A program made the position numbers and the translations under genes. A DNA stretch of 56,976 nucleotides from Pseudomonadales bacterium. Lineage in GTDB: Bacteria > Pseudomonadota > Gammaproteobacteria > Pseudomonadales > Pseudohongiellaceae. Location: positions 1 through 56,976 of the forward strand of contig JAJDYJ010000033.1 in NCBI GenBank assembly GCA_022822865.1. Reading direction: 5' to 3'. The notes beneath the pieces were generated by a model. That model did not search any database and was not told the origin of the DNA. It saw only the letters and a list, made by a program, of their open reading frames with translations. Below, piece after piece: positions 34,067-43,261 of the stretch (positions within the stretch are counted from its first letter, which is position 1; each line of letters begins with the position of its first letter).

Positions 34067-36259
34067 TCACCATTCCAGGGCTGCGCGCAACCCGAATTCG
34101 CTGGCGTCGTTGCTCAATATGCGCAGGATGTAATCGCCGGTGTTCAAGGTGGCGTGGGCGTAGCGCTCGTCAAAGACGTTTCGGCCGTACAAGGCGAAAA
34201 GCCAGTTCGAATCCGCGGGCCGATAGCTGAAATCGAAGTTTAGCAATTTTCTCGCGGGCAGTTCGGACCAGGGTCTTTGATTGGCCGCCGGCTCGCCGTA
34301 CATCGAATCGCGCCAGGAATAGTCGGCGCGCAATACGAGAATGCCTTGCGATAGCGGCAGTATCCATTCAGGACTTGCCGAAACCGTCCAGCGGGGGCTC
34401 AGCAGCGGGACGATCCCCTCGGCTTCCGGAGCGGAGTCGAGATAGCCGATACGCGTATCGATGCCGAATCGGGAATGCAATTCCAGGCGGCTTTCCCATT
34501 CGATTCCCGCGCTGCGCTGGCCGACGATCACGTTGCGCGTGTCGAATCCCGCCCCCGACGTGTCGCTGGCTGCCAAGGGCAGATTGTCGTAGTTCGTCAG
34601 GAACAGCGCGGCGCTGACTCGCAGACGCTCCCCCAGGTTGCCCCTGAAGCCGATTTCATGATTTACGGCGGTGATATGGTCCCCGGCGGCGAAACAGTTC
34701 GGCGCGGAAACGTTGCCGGGCCGGGAGACGTCGACGAATCCGAACAGGCAATACGGCCGCGGCGGAAACTGACCCGCCTGGTAGCCGTTGGCGATACTGG
34801 CGAAAACGCTGGTCTGGCCGCGCAATTGCCAGGTGGCGGCCAGGTCCCAGTTCCATTCCCGCCAGTCGTGCCGGGCGCGGGCGTCGACGAAGTCGTTCAG
34901 TACGGCCCGGGCGTCCTTGAAGTCTTCGGTGTGGCGCAGCCCCGCGGAAATGCGTACGGCCGGGGCCGGACGATAGCCGACGCTGGCGTAGACCGCCTCG
35001 CTTTGGGTGTCCTGCAAGACGTGAAAGGTCGTCGGACCGCCGGCGAAAACCGCGTCGGGCTGCAGATTGAAACCGTCCTCCCGGAAAGCCCAGAGGCCGG
35101 CGACGAAATCCAGCGCGTCCCGCTCTCCCGAAACTTGCAATTCCAGCGAAGTCTGCTCGGCTTCGCCGATTTCGGGAAAGGACATGAAGTCGATAACAGT
35201 ACTGTCGTCGTCGAGACCGCCGCGATAGTCCGAACTTCGGCGGCTGGCGATACCCTTGACGGTCAGGCCGGGATTCGCTTCCCATTCGGTGGTGAGCGAC
35301 CAGCCGTGGGCCTGGTGCGACTTTTCTACGAGATCCGCTTCGCCGGAGAAGTTGTCGTATGGGTCCGGCGACACATCCGCGTTGCGCAGGCCGGCTTGAA
35401 AAAGCGAGCCTCCCGGAAGTTCGTCGATAAAGGTGGTGTACGGATTCATGCCATTGCGCCCGCTCGTGGCGTCCGCCGCCAGTAACAGGGAAAGCGAGTC
35501 GGCGGGACGCCAAAGCAGCGTCAGGCGTCCCGAGCGATCGCGCAATTCGCCGACGCCCCGGCCGGCGCCGGGCAGATTGACGAAATCGCCGATGCCGCCG
35601 CGCCGTTTGAGCGCGCCGCTGAAGGAGACCGCCGCGGTCTGTCCGAGCGGGATGTTTCCGAACAGGTCCAGATTGGCCCGCTCGCGCGTACCGGCCTCCA
35701 GCGCCAGCCGAGCCTCGGGCTCGATACCCGGTGCGCGGGTGACGATGTTGATCGCGCCGCCGATGGAATTGCGTCCCAGCAGCGTACCCTGGGGGCCGCG
35801 CAAGACTTCCACCCGTTCGATATTGGACAAGCTCCAGTGCTGTCCGATCTGCCTGCCCAGATAAACGCCGTCGACATACACGCCCACACCGGGGTCCGTG
35901 AGTATCAGGTGATCCTGAATGCCGATGCCCCGCAAGAAGGGATTGGCGCCGGCCGGAGTGCCCTGGGAAAACGTGCTGATATGCAGATTGGGCACGAACT
36001 TGCCCAGATCGACCATGTCGCGTATGCCTCGCTCCTCGACTTCGTCCGGGGAAAAGACGCTCAGCGAGGCAGGCACTTCATCGATGGTTTGAGCGCGCTT
36101 TCGGGCGGTGACGACAATGACTTCAACGCCGTTCCCGGTTTGGACTCCGCCGGCTTCCGCGCCGGCGGCCGGCATAACCGCCGCAAGGCACACGCCGAGG
36201 CAGGCAAGCGCGGCCAGTATCTTGTTCCTCTTCCTGTTTTTCCTGTCAGCCGCAGTCAT
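34067..36259 (-). CDS. TonB-dependent outer-membrane receptor
   Basis: A roughly 730-residue receptor: signal peptide, TonB-box-like VEVIVVTARKR, a plug domain (VPASLSVFSPDEVEERGI, LRGIGIQDHL, VEVLRGPQGTLLGRNSIGGAINI) and a beta-barrel ending in ALEW with a terminal aromatic residue. It imports a large or scarce ligand (siderophore, metal chelate, cobalamin or other) by the proton-motive force. Its ligand is unknown; the linked carbonic anhydrase and divergent Cu/Zn permease hint at a metal. Start uncertain: 36259 (MTAADRK) gives a normal signal peptide, while 36268 and 36325 are open. Confidence 0.9.
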   Translation of the reverse strand: MTAADRKNRKRNKILAALACLGVCLAAVMPAAGAEAGGVQTGNGVEVIVVTARKRAQTIDEVPASLSVFSPDEVEERGIRDMVDLGKFVPNLHISTFSQGTPAGANPFLRGIGIQDHLILTDPGVGVYVDGVYLGRQIGQHWSLSNIERVEVLRGPQGTLLGRNSIGGAINIVTRAPGIEPEARLALEAGTRERANLDLFGNIPLGQTAAVSFSGALKRRGGIGDFVNLPGAGRGVGELRDRSGRLTLLWRPADSLSLLLAADATSGRNGMNPYTTFIDELPGGSLFQAGLRNADVSPDPYDNFSGEADLVEKSHQAHGWSLTTEWEANPGLTVKGIASRRSSDYRGGLDDDSTVIDFMSFPEIGEAEQTSLELQVSGERDALDFVAGLWAFREDGFNLQPDAVFAGGPTTFHVLQDTQSEAVYASVGYRPAPAVRISAGLRHTEDFKDARAVLNDFVDARARHDWREWNWDLAATWQLRGQTSVFASIANGYQAGQFPPRPYCLFGFVDVSRPGNVSAPNCFAAGDHITAVNHEIGFRGNLGERLRVSAALFLTNYDNLPLAASDTSGAGFDTRNVIVGQRSAGIEWESRLELHSRFGIDTRIGYLDSAPEAEGIVPLLSPRWTVSASPEWILPLSQGILVLRADYSWRDSMYGEPAANQRPWSELPARKLLNFDFSYRPADSNWLFALYGRNVFDERYAHATLNTGDYILRILSNDASEFGLRAALEW

Positions 36260-36321
36260 GCCGTTCATGCGCTTGCGCAAGATCGATTCAGGGCCGGGGA
36301 TTTTATGCGATTCCGCCGCAT

Positions 36322-36370
36322 TCAAGCCACGCTCAAGCCGGAAAATCGCTATACTTACCCGAGGGCTTGA
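36322..36370. promoter_or_regulatory. TCAAGCC repeats around a -10 in the divergent region
   Basis: TCAAGCC occurs at 36322-36328 and 36333-36339 (11 bp apart, one helical turn), and its inverse GGCTTGA at 36364-36370. A TATACT hexamer (36350-36355) lies between the inverted copies. This looks like an operator for a dimeric regulator acting on the permease and perhaps the TonB receptor. Confidence 0.5.
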
Positions 36371-36389
36371 CCTTAACGGGTATTTCGTC

Positions 36390-37436
36390 GTGATTTTTCT
36401 GGCGTCTTTCTGGGATCTGGTGGTCGAAAGCGCCCCCTGGCTGTTGGCTGGCTATCTGCTGGCGGGCATCATCAAGCAGGTGTTGCCCGACCGCTGGATC
36501 AAGGGCCAACTGGCGCAGCCGGGCGCCGGCTCGGTAGTAAAGGCGGCCTTTATCGGTGCGCCGCTGCCGCTTTGTTCCTGCGGCGTGATTCCCGCCGCCC
36601 TCGGTATCCGCAAGGCCGGCGCTTCCAAGGGGGCAACATCGTCCTTTCTCGTGGCGACCCCGGAGACCGGCGTCGATTCGATTTCCTTCTCCTATGCCGT
36701 GCTGGGTCCGATTTTCGCCCTGTGCCGGCCGATAGGCGCAATTCTCAGCGCCATAGTCGCCGGCCTGCTGGTCAATACCATGGACCGCGAAGACGAGTCC
36801 GCCGAAGTCGAAACCGACACGGGACATTGCTGTTCTTCGACGCAACAGAATGAGGAAGAAATGCCGCCGCTTGGCGAGAGGTTCGTCAATGCAATCACCT
36901 ACGGCTATGGCAGCATGATTGCCGACACCGCCAAGTGGCTTGCCATCGGCCTTGGCGCGGCGGCGCTCATCACCGTGCTCGTGCCGCAATCCTTCTTCCT
37001 GCAATGGGGCGACGGCCTGATGGCGATGATCGTCATGGTGATCGTCGGGCTGCCGATGTATATCTGCGCCACCGCCTCGACTCCCGTGGCCGCCGGATTC
37101 CTGTTCGCCGGCATCTCTCCCGGCGCGGCCCTCGTGTTCATGCTCACCGGACCGGCGACCAATATCGCCACCATGGGAGTAATCAGGGAGCAAATGGGAA
37201 CACGTTCGCTGATCGCCTATCTGATTGGAGTGATCGGCGCCGCCATCGCTTGCGGGCTATTGCTGAACGAACTGTACGAGTGGTTTGGCTGGCCGCTGCA
37301 ACTTTCCGCCATGGTGCACGGCGAAAGCTGGCCATGGTGGCGGCATGGCCTGGCCGTATTGCTCTCGGTCCTGGTACTGCGAGTCTTTATCCAGCCGCTG
37401 TTCACTCAACGCGGGCGGCTTGCCGAAAGCGCCTGA
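36390..37436 (+). CDS. SO_0444-type Cu/Zn efflux permease
   Basis: A 348-residue permease of the DUF318/ArsP-like class with about ten membrane segments. The hallmark LCSCGVIP (C62, C64) lies in an early helix, and a matching MYICATASTPVAAGF segment lies in the second half. A loop GHCCSSTQQ could bind soft metals. SO_0444-type members are credited with copper/zinc efflux. GTG 36390 is chosen because the frame upstream offers only starts deep in unlikely sequence. Its 3' end overlaps the convergent kinase gene by 31 bases. Confidence 0.85.
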   Translation: MIFLASFWDLVVESAPWLLAGYLLAGIIKQVLPDRWIKGQLAQPGAGSVVKAAFIGAPLPLCSCGVIPAALGIRKAGASKGATSSFLVATPETGVDSISFSYAVLGPIFALCRPIGAILSAIVAGLLVNTMDREDESAEVETDTGHCCSSTQQNEEEMPPLGERFVNAITYGYGSMIADTAKWLAIGLGAAALITVLVPQSFFLQWGDGLMAMIVMVIVGLPMYICATASTPVAAGFLFAGISPGAALVFMLTGPATNIATMGVIREQMGTRSLIAYLIGVIGAAIACGLLLNELYEWFGWPLQLSAMVHGESWPWWRHGLAVLLSVLVLRVFIQPLFTQRGRLAESA

Positions 37437-38332
37437 TCGGGTACGCGGTCCACCCTGGCGACGATCTGCTGGGAATCGTCGAGCACGAACATCCAGTCGG
37501 CCGCATCGGGCAGCGCGGCAAGCGCATGGCGGGTCAGGCGTTCGTAATGCTCGATGAAGCGGCGCAGTTGCGCTTCGTTCATGATCGCCGAACCCGCCGC
37601 TCCCGCGCTTTCGCGCAATTTCGCCTCTTGCAGTCCGCGCCAGCGATAAACGCTGTCGAAGTCCGGCGCGCACAGGAAGATCAGGCGGTCGAGACGGGCG
37701 AACACGCGCTCGTGGTACTCGGCGAGTTGGTCGTTCACAAAGCGGCGCCAGACACCGTCCGGATCCTCCTCGGCTTCGAGCGCGTTGACCGGCTGTTCGA
37801 GCTCTTCCGGCGCTTGCGGCCCGAGCCCGACAAACCAGCCTTCGAGCAGAATCAGATCGGGCCGCCCGCCGGTCCATGCCACGGCTTCGATACGGTCGTC
37901 GACGGACTTGTCGAATACCGGCAATGAGACCGAATCTCCGTCGCCGGCCCGGGTCAACTCGTCCAGGGCCGAAACGAGCAAGTCCAGATCGTGGGTTCCC
38001 GGTACGCCGCGAGTCGCGAGCAAGGGATGCAGCGTATCGGCGACTTCCCGCCGCCGGGCCCGGCCCAGATAGAAATCGTCGACCGACAGCGAGGCCGTGC
38101 GCAATCCCCACTTTGCCAGCAAGCGCGGCAGCAGGGCGGCCAGCGTGGTCTTGCCGCTGCCCTGGGCGCCGCTGACCCCGATTCGCAACGGCCTGGAAGA
38201 ACCGGCGGCAAGGTCTCGCAGAATCCAGGCGAGCGGCAGGATTCCGTTCCTGCCCTGCTCCCGATAGCTTTCGGGCAGACCCTGTTCCGTGACAAAGCCG
38301 TCGATCACTTCAAGGGGAAATTCAGACTCCAT
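37406..38332 (-). CDS. P-loop kinase, glycerate kinase-like
   Basis: A 308-residue P-loop kinase. Walker A GVSGAQGSGKTT is followed by LSVDDFYLGRARR, the substrate loop RGVPGTHDLDLL, the Walker-B-like LILLEGWFVGL, and a C-terminal helical part ending RFIEHYERLTRHAL. This pattern is that of the phosphoribulokinase/pantothenate-kinase-related glycerate 3-kinases found in gammaproteobacteria and plants; phosphorylation of D-glycerate is the best guess. The start 38332 (MESEFPLEV) fits family length; a longer frame reaches 38452 across the divergent promoter region. Confidence 0.82.
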   Translation of the reverse strand: MESEFPLEVIDGFVTEQGLPESYREQGRNGILPLAWILRDLAAGSSRPLRIGVSGAQGSGKTTLAALLPRLLAKWGLRTASLSVDDFYLGRARRREVADTLHPLLATRGVPGTHDLDLLVSALDELTRAGDGDSVSLPVFDKSVDDRIEAVAWTGGRPDLILLEGWFVGLGPQAPEELEQPVNALEAEEDPDGVWRRFVNDQLAEYHERVFARLDRLIFLCAPDFDSVYRWRGLQEAKLRESAGAAGSAIMNEAQLRRFIEHYERLTRHALAALPDAADWMFVLDDSQQIVARVDRVPDQALSASRPR

Positions 38333-38450
38333 GCCGTCTTCCGGTTTCACGCAATTCCGCCCCCGAAAATATATTGCCCGGGCGTCGCGGACAACCGCTT
38401 TGATACATGCCCGTATGTGATAAGGTTGGATTCCTGAGCCTTCGTTGTCC

Positions 38451-39599
38451 ATGCCGTTTGAACAAGATTCGATGCTGGGATCCCTCTATTCCGATCGCCC
38501 GATCGCGGTTTCGCCCGCGCTGGCGGCGACCATCGGTCTGGAGGAAGCGGTCATGGTCCACGTGCTCGCCGAATTGCTGACCTTTCGCGCCGCCGAACGA
38601 CTTGAGTCGCATCCCAACCTCGATTTCGTGCTGTTGAGCGAGGCGGACACAGGTCGTTTCTTTCCTTTCTGGAAACCGGCGGATATCGACCGTATCCGGC
38701 TGCAGTTGATGCAACTCGACATGCTGGTTTACGAGCCGCATCCCACGGAGAAGGGCGCCGCCTGGTATGCCTTGCAGCGCATGGACAGCGCCCCGCGGCA
38801 GCAGAGCCGGGTGCGCAGGCGGCGCAGCGCGACCGGACCGATTCCACCGGACTGGCGGCCTGATGCGCAATGGATCATGCAATGCCGCCAGCAGAACATT
38901 CCGGAAGACTTCGTTCATGCCCAGGTTCCCCGATTCGTGCTGTATTGGCGCGAACGCGGCGAAGCGCGCTTTTCATGGGGCAACGAGTTCTACCGGCACG
39001 TGCTGAAACTCTGGCGCGAGGAACAAACCGCCGCCGGCGCGCGTGAGCGATTCGGAGAGATGAGTTGGCGGTGGCGGCCCGATGACGTCGCCATGGGGAT
39101 CCTCCTGCACGATGGCGTCAATCGCAACTTCATCGAAGACGCGATTCCCGAATTCGTCCTGTACTGGATGGAGCGCGGCGTGATGCGGGACGCGTGGAAT
39201 ACGAAATTCATCAAACACGTACAACAGCAATGGATTCGTTTTCAGGCGGCGGAAATGTACGGCCTGGAGCCGAAACCGATAGCCAGGGACTGGCAGCCTG
39301 ACGCGGCCTGCCTGGAAATCCTGCAATTGGCGCAGATCGACGAGGAATGGGCCCTGGGTCAAGTGCCGGAATTCGTGCTGTACTGGCGCGAAACCGGCGA
39401 AGCCAGGGCATCCTGGAGCATGATTTTCCTCCAGCGCATGAAACAGTTGTGGGCGAGGCGTCTGGACGGCAAGGCCGCCGGAGTGGTCGATCCGGGAAGT
39501 CGAATGCCCGGGAACGAAAACGAACAGGACGATCGGGATTGGGTAGAGTTTCACACCGACCGCTGGTGGGCTGTGCAATCCGGGGCGGGCAAACCGTGA
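38451..39599 (+). CDS. primosomal DnaT-like protein with three tandem DnaT domains
   Basis: A 382-residue protein. The N-terminal part (1-115) resembles a winged-helix/dimerisation domain (SLYSDRPIAVSPALAATIGLEEAV) and leads to a basic linker (VRRRRSA). Three DnaT ssDNA-binding domains follow, beginning at W135, W208 and W281, each about 54 residues with WxPD...FVLYWRERG...W...F..H..K.W. The spacing is exactly 73 residues each time, so the unit was tandemly duplicated; E. coli DnaT has one such domain. Its GTGA stop/start overlap couples it to the lambda-P-like gene. ATG 38451 is preferred over a TTG two codons earlier. Confidence 0.88.
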   Translation: MPFEQDSMLGSLYSDRPIAVSPALAATIGLEEAVMVHVLAELLTFRAAERLESHPNLDFVLLSEADTGRFFPFWKPADIDRIRLQLMQLDMLVYEPHPTEKGAAWYALQRMDSAPRQQSRVRRRRSATGPIPPDWRPDAQWIMQCRQQNIPEDFVHAQVPRFVLYWRERGEARFSWGNEFYRHVLKLWREEQTAAGARERFGEMSWRWRPDDVAMGILLHDGVNRNFIEDAIPEFVLYWMERGVMRDAWNTKFIKHVQQQWIRFQAAEMYGLEPKPIARDWQPDAACLEILQLAQIDEEWALGQVPEFVLYWRETGEARASWSMIFLQRMKQLWARRLDGKAAGVVDPGSRMPGNENEQDDRDWVEFHTDRWWAVQSGAGKP

Positions 39600-40264
39600 A
39601 CAAGCCTCTTGAACCGGCTGACCCGCGCAAGCTCGTGCGATTCGGCGTGGATGCAGAAGCCGCGGAAGCAGAGAAGAACCATCCGGCCGGGAGTACTGAA
39701 GCCGACGCGCTGCACATCGCTGTCGATGAAATGTTCGCCAAGTTCCAGCTCGCCTACCACAACCAGTTCAACAAGGCCTTTCCCACCAAAGCCCTGCTCA
39801 ACCGGGCCAAGATGTTCTGGCACGAAAATCTCAAGAGCTTCAGCCCGGCCCAGATTCAACGGGCCACGGCTGAATTGAGCAGCAGCTCCGAATTCATGCC
39901 GAATCTTGCCGATATCGTGAACGCCTGCCGCAAGGATATCGCCTTGTTCGGCCTGCCGCCGGTGCGGCGCGCCTACGAGGAAGCCTGCCTGGCGCCGGCG
40001 CCCAAGGCCGAATACGACTGGTCCCACGAGGCGGTCTATCTCGCCGGCCGCGCGGCGGGCTGGTCCTTGCTGGCGAGCGAACCCGAGTCGGTGAGTTTTC
40101 CGCAGTTCGAATACCATTATCGCGATCTCTGCCGGCAGGTGGTCGAAGGCGCCGAGCTGAAGATCGAACGTCCCGCCCCCTTGCCGGAACAGACCCGAAC
40201 CGAACTGGGCGCCGCCGAATTGCGCAAGCGCCTGCGAAAAATGCGTAAGGAACTCGGTCTGTAA
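39596..40264 (+). CDS. replication protein P-like (lambda P family) protein
   Basis: A 222-residue protein with features of phage lambda P-type replication proteins. It has an N-terminal acidic lead, the helical core DEMFAKFQLAYHNQFNKAFPTKALLNRAKMFW, then SPAQIQRATAEL, SSEFMPNLADIVNACR and a C-terminal RKRLRKMRKELGL. Lambda P loads the host DnaB helicase. Here the gene sits in a chromosomal setting between the DnaT-like gene and glyA, with no other phage gene nearby, so it is probably a host replication or restart factor. It starts with GTG, overlapping the previous stop by 4 bases. Confidence 0.8.
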   Translation: MNKPLEPADPRKLVRFGVDAEAAEAEKNHPAGSTEADALHIAVDEMFAKFQLAYHNQFNKAFPTKALLNRAKMFWHENLKSFSPAQIQRATAELSSSSEFMPNLADIVNACRKDIALFGLPPVRRAYEEACLAPAPKAEYDWSHEAVYLAGRAAGWSLLASEPESVSFPQFEYHYRDLCRQVVEGAELKIERPAPLPEQTRTELGAAELRKRLRKMRKELGL

Positions 40265-40291
40265 GCCGCGTCCGGGATTCTCCGCATCGGG

Positions 40292-40297
40292 TATAAT
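40292..40297 (+). promoter_or_regulatory. -10 element of glyA
   Basis: TATAAT lies 33 bases before the glyA ATG in the 66-base gap after the lambda-P-like gene. No clear -35 is seen. No glycine riboswitch fits in this short leader. Confidence 0.5.
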
Positions 40298-40330
40298 TCG
40301 CGTCCCCGCCCGACGCTCAAGGAGCAGCAG

Positions 40331-41605
40331 ATGTTCAACCCGGCCGACACCCTGGCCAAGTGCGACCCCGCCGTGGCCGAGGCCATCCGCGGTGAAGAGA
40401 CCCGGCAGGAAAACCATATCGAACTGATTGCCTCGGAAAACCACACCAGCCCCCGCGTACTTGAAGCCCAGGGCTCGGTGCTGACCAACAAGTACGCCGA
40501 AGGCTATCCGGGCAGGCGCTATTACGGGGGTTGCGAGCATGTCGACGTGATCGAGCAACTCGCCATCGACCGCGCCTGCGAACTGTTCGGCGCCGATTTC
40601 GCCAACGTGCAGCCGCATTCGGGCTCCCAGGCCAATGTGGCGGCCTATGCCGCCCTGATGCAGCCCGGAGACACCTTGCTCGGCATGTCCCTGGCCCATG
40701 GCGGCCATCTCACCCATGGCGCATCGGTCAGTTTTTCCGGACGCATCTACGAGTCGGTGCAATACGGCCTGAATGAGGATACGGGCGAGATCGACTACGA
40801 GCAGGTCGCAGCTCTTGCGCGGGAACATCGGCCGAAAGTGATCGTGGCGGGATTCTCGGCCTATTCGCGCGTCATCGACTGGCAGCGCTTCCGCGACATC
40901 GCCGACGAAGTCGGCGCGTATTTCGTCGTCGACATGGCCCATGTCGCCGGCCTCGTCGCCGCCGGTCTCTATCCGAGCCCGGTGCCTTTTGCCGACGTGA
41001 CTACGACCACGACCCACAAGACGTTGCGAGGGCCGCGCGGCGGCCTGATCCTGGCGAAGTCGAACCCGGAACTGGACCAGAATTTACAAAAGCGACTCAA
41101 TTTCAACGTCTTCCCCGTCGGGCAGGGCGGACCGTTGATGCACGTCATCGCCGCCAAGGCGGTCTGCTTCAGGGAAGCCATGAGCGATGAATTCAGGGCG
41201 TACCAGCAACAGGTGCTCAACAACGCACGAGCCATGGCGAACACTTTCCTGGCGCGCGGCTTCGACGTCGTTTCGGGCGGCACCGACGACCACCTGTTCC
41301 TGCTCAGCCTGATCCGCCAGCGGATCACGGGCAAGGACGCCGACGCCGCTCTCGGACGGGCGCATATCACGGTCAACAAGAACGCGGTGCCGAACGATCC
41401 CCATCCGCCTTTCGTCACGAGCGGCCTGCGCATCGGCAGCCCGGCGGTGACGACTCGCGGCTTCAGGGAATCCCACATGGAAGCGCTTGCGGGCTGGATG
41501 TGCGATATTCTCGAAGACCTCGATAACGAAACCCTGATCGGCGAGGTGCGGGAGAAAGTCCTGGCCCTGTGCCGGGAATTCCCGGTTTACCGGAATTCCG
41601 CCTGA
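40331..41605 (+). CDS. glyA: serine hydroxymethyltransferase
   Basis: PLP enzyme interconverting serine and glycine with tetrahydrofolate, 424 residues. It has the N-terminal [26 protein letters not shown], and the PLP lysine in [14 protein letters not shown] (about 230). The strong site AAGGAGCAGCAG precedes the ATG. It leads into nrdR and the riboflavin genes, the normal gammaproteobacterial order. Its 3' end holds two short palindromes (CCGGGAATTCCCGG and CGGAATTCCG) inside the last codons. Confidence 0.97.
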   Translation: MFNPADTLAKCDPAVAEAIRGEETRQENHIELIASENHTSPRVLEAQGSVLTNKYAEGYPGRRYYGGCEHVDVIEQLAIDRACELFGADFANVQPHSGSQANVAAYAALMQPGDTLLGMSLAHGGHLTHGASVSFSGRIYESVQYGLNEDTGEIDYEQVAALAREHRPKVIVAGFSAYSRVIDWQRFRDIADEVGAYFVVDMAHVAGLVAAGLYPSPVPFADVTTTTTHKTLRGPRGGLILAKSNPELDQNLQKRLNFNVFPVGQGGPLMHVIAAKAVCFREAMSDEFRAYQQQVLNNARAMANTFLARGFDVVSGGTDDHLFLLSLIRQRITGKDADAALGRAHITVNKNAVPNDPHPPFVTSGLRIGSPAVTTRGFRESHMEALAGWMCDILEDLDNETLIGEVREKVLALCREFPVYRNSA

Positions 41606-41634
41606 GCGGGGTTCCCGAACGGAACATAAGCAAT

Positions 41635-42090
41635 ATGCATTGTCCTTTTTGCGGTGCGGTGGACACCAAGGTAATCGATTCCCGGCTCGTGTCCGACGGC
41701 AATCATGTGCGCCGCCGCCGCGAGTGCATCACCTGCGAGGAACGCTTCACGACTTACGAATCCGCCGAACTCGTCATGCCTCGCCTCATCAAGAGCGACG
41801 GGTCGCGCGAGCCTTTCAACGACGAGAAGCTGCACGCCGGCTTGCAGAAAGCGCTGGAAAAGCGGCCGGTAAGCATCGAAAAAGTGGAAGCCGCGGTCAA
41901 TCGGATCAAGGCGAAACTGCGCGCCGGCGGCGAGCGCGAAATTCCCTCGCGCATGGTGGGCGAAGAGGTGATGCGGGAGTTGCGCGAGCTCGATGAAGTC
42001 GCTTTCGTGCGCTTCGCCTCGGTGTATCGCAGCTTCAGGGATCTGGAAGAGTTCCGCCAGGAAATCGAGCGCCTCTCGAAAGGCGGTTAG
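41635..42090 (+). CDS. nrdR: transcriptional repressor NrdR
   Basis: A 151-residue repressor of ribonucleotide reductase genes. An N-terminal zinc ribbon (CPFC...CITC) includes the basic RRRRE stretch, followed by an ATP-cone domain (about 49-139, [20 protein letters not shown]) that senses ATP/dATP. ATG 41635 is fixed by the family start MHCPFC. It is followed after 6 bases by ribD. Confidence 0.97.
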   Translation: MHCPFCGAVDTKVIDSRLVSDGNHVRRRRECITCEERFTTYESAELVMPRLIKSDGSREPFNDEKLHAGLQKALEKRPVSIEKVEAAVNRIKAKLRAGGEREIPSRMVGEEVMRELRELDEVAFVRFASVYRSFRDLEEFRQEIERLSKGG

Positions 42091-42096
42091 GTTCGG

Positions 42097-43251
42097 ATGC
42101 GAACCATTACCCAAGCGGATTGCACTGGCGCTACAGCGGAGTGGCCGGGGCACATGCGGCGCGCGTTCGAACTCGCGCGTTCGGTGCTTTCCTGCGCGCC
42201 GAATCCCCGGGTGGGTTGCGTGATCGTGCGGGACGGCCGCCGCGCGGGTGAAGGTTTTCATGCCGGCGCCGGCCGCGAGCACGCCGAAATCGCGGCGCTG
42301 GCCGCGGATCCCGACAGCGGCGCCGGGGCGACAGTGTTCGTAACCCTCGAACCCTGTTCCCACGAAGGCCGCACCGGGCCTTGCACCAGAGCGCTGATCG
42401 AAGCCGGTGTCAAGCAGTTGGTAATCGCCGGGCTCGACCCCAATCCGCAAGTCTCCGGAGTCGGGCAACTCGAAGCGGCAGGCATCGAGGTCTTCCGATT
42501 TGAGGATTTCGTCGCCGAGGCGGCAGAACTCAACAAGGGCTTTCTCCTGCGTATGAATCTCGGCAGGCCCTTCGTGCGCTGCAAACTCGCCATGAGCCTC
42601 GACGGCAGGACCGCGCTGGCCGACGGTCAAAGCAAATGGATCACCGGCCCGGAGGCGCGGGCCGACGCGCAACTGCTGCGCGCGGCAAGTTGCGCCATCG
42701 TCACCGGAGTCAACACCATACTTGCCGACGATCCTGCCTTGAACGTCCGGCCTGATGCGCTGAAAGGCGGCGACCGGGTACTGGCGGAAACGCGGCTGGC
42801 TGAAGCGGGTCAGCCATTGCGGGTAATTGTCGACAGCAAACTGCGTACTCCCAGGAAAGCGAAGACACTTTCCCTCCCGGGAGAAGTGAAGATTTTCAGC
42901 TTGTGGGGCCGGGACGCCGCACGCTTTCCGGATAGCGTCGAGTTGATCAGCGCTTCGGCGAGTCAGGAAAGGGTGGACCTGGAATTCGTGCTAAACTGCC
43001 TCGCCACGAGATTCGAGTGCAACGAAATCCTGGTCGAAGCCGGGCCGATTTTGGGCGGGGCGTTGCTGACTGCCGGCCTGATCGACGAACTGGTCATCTA
43101 TATGGGCGCCCGATTGCTGGGCAGCGACGCAAGACCCCTGCTGGAATTCGCCGGTCCCGATTCCCTGACGCAAAGCGAGGCGCTCGAGATAGTCGATGCC
43201 GGCGTCATCGGCGACGGGCTCAGGATCGTCGCCCGGCCGGCGGCCCGATGA
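42097..43251 (+). CDS. ribD: bifunctional riboflavin deaminase/reductase
   Basis: A 384-residue enzyme doing the second and third steps of riboflavin synthesis. The N-terminal cytidine-deaminase-like domain has the zinc site HAE and PCSHEGRTGPC. The C-terminal reductase domain (about 155-384) begins RPFVRCKLAMSLDGRTAL and shows GPEARADAQLLRA and VEAGPILGGALL. The N-terminus is about 15 residues longer than usual; an internal ATG (MRRAFELAR) is another possible start. Confidence 0.96.
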   Translation: MRTITQADCTGATAEWPGHMRRAFELARSVLSCAPNPRVGCVIVRDGRRAGEGFHAGAGREHAEIAALAADPDSGAGATVFVTLEPCSHEGRTGPCTRALIEAGVKQLVIAGLDPNPQVSGVGQLEAAGIEVFRFEDFVAEAAELNKGFLLRMNLGRPFVRCKLAMSLDGRTALADGQSKWITGPEARADAQLLRAASCAIVTGVNTILADDPALNVRPDALKGGDRVLAETRLAEAGQPLRVIVDSKLRTPRKAKTLSLPGEVKIFSLWGRDAARFPDSVELISASASQERVDLEFVLNCLATRFECNEILVEAGPILGGALLTAGLIDELVIYMGARLLGSDARPLLEFAGPDSLTQSEALEIVDAGVIGDGLRIVARPAAR

Positions 43252-43261
43252 GGAAAGGCGC

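Noticed and set aside
41572-41600. Two palindromes at the end of glyA as a terminator
   Set aside because: CCGGGAATTCCCGG and CGGAATTCCG lie inside the last codons, lack a T-run, and nrdR follows on the same strand.
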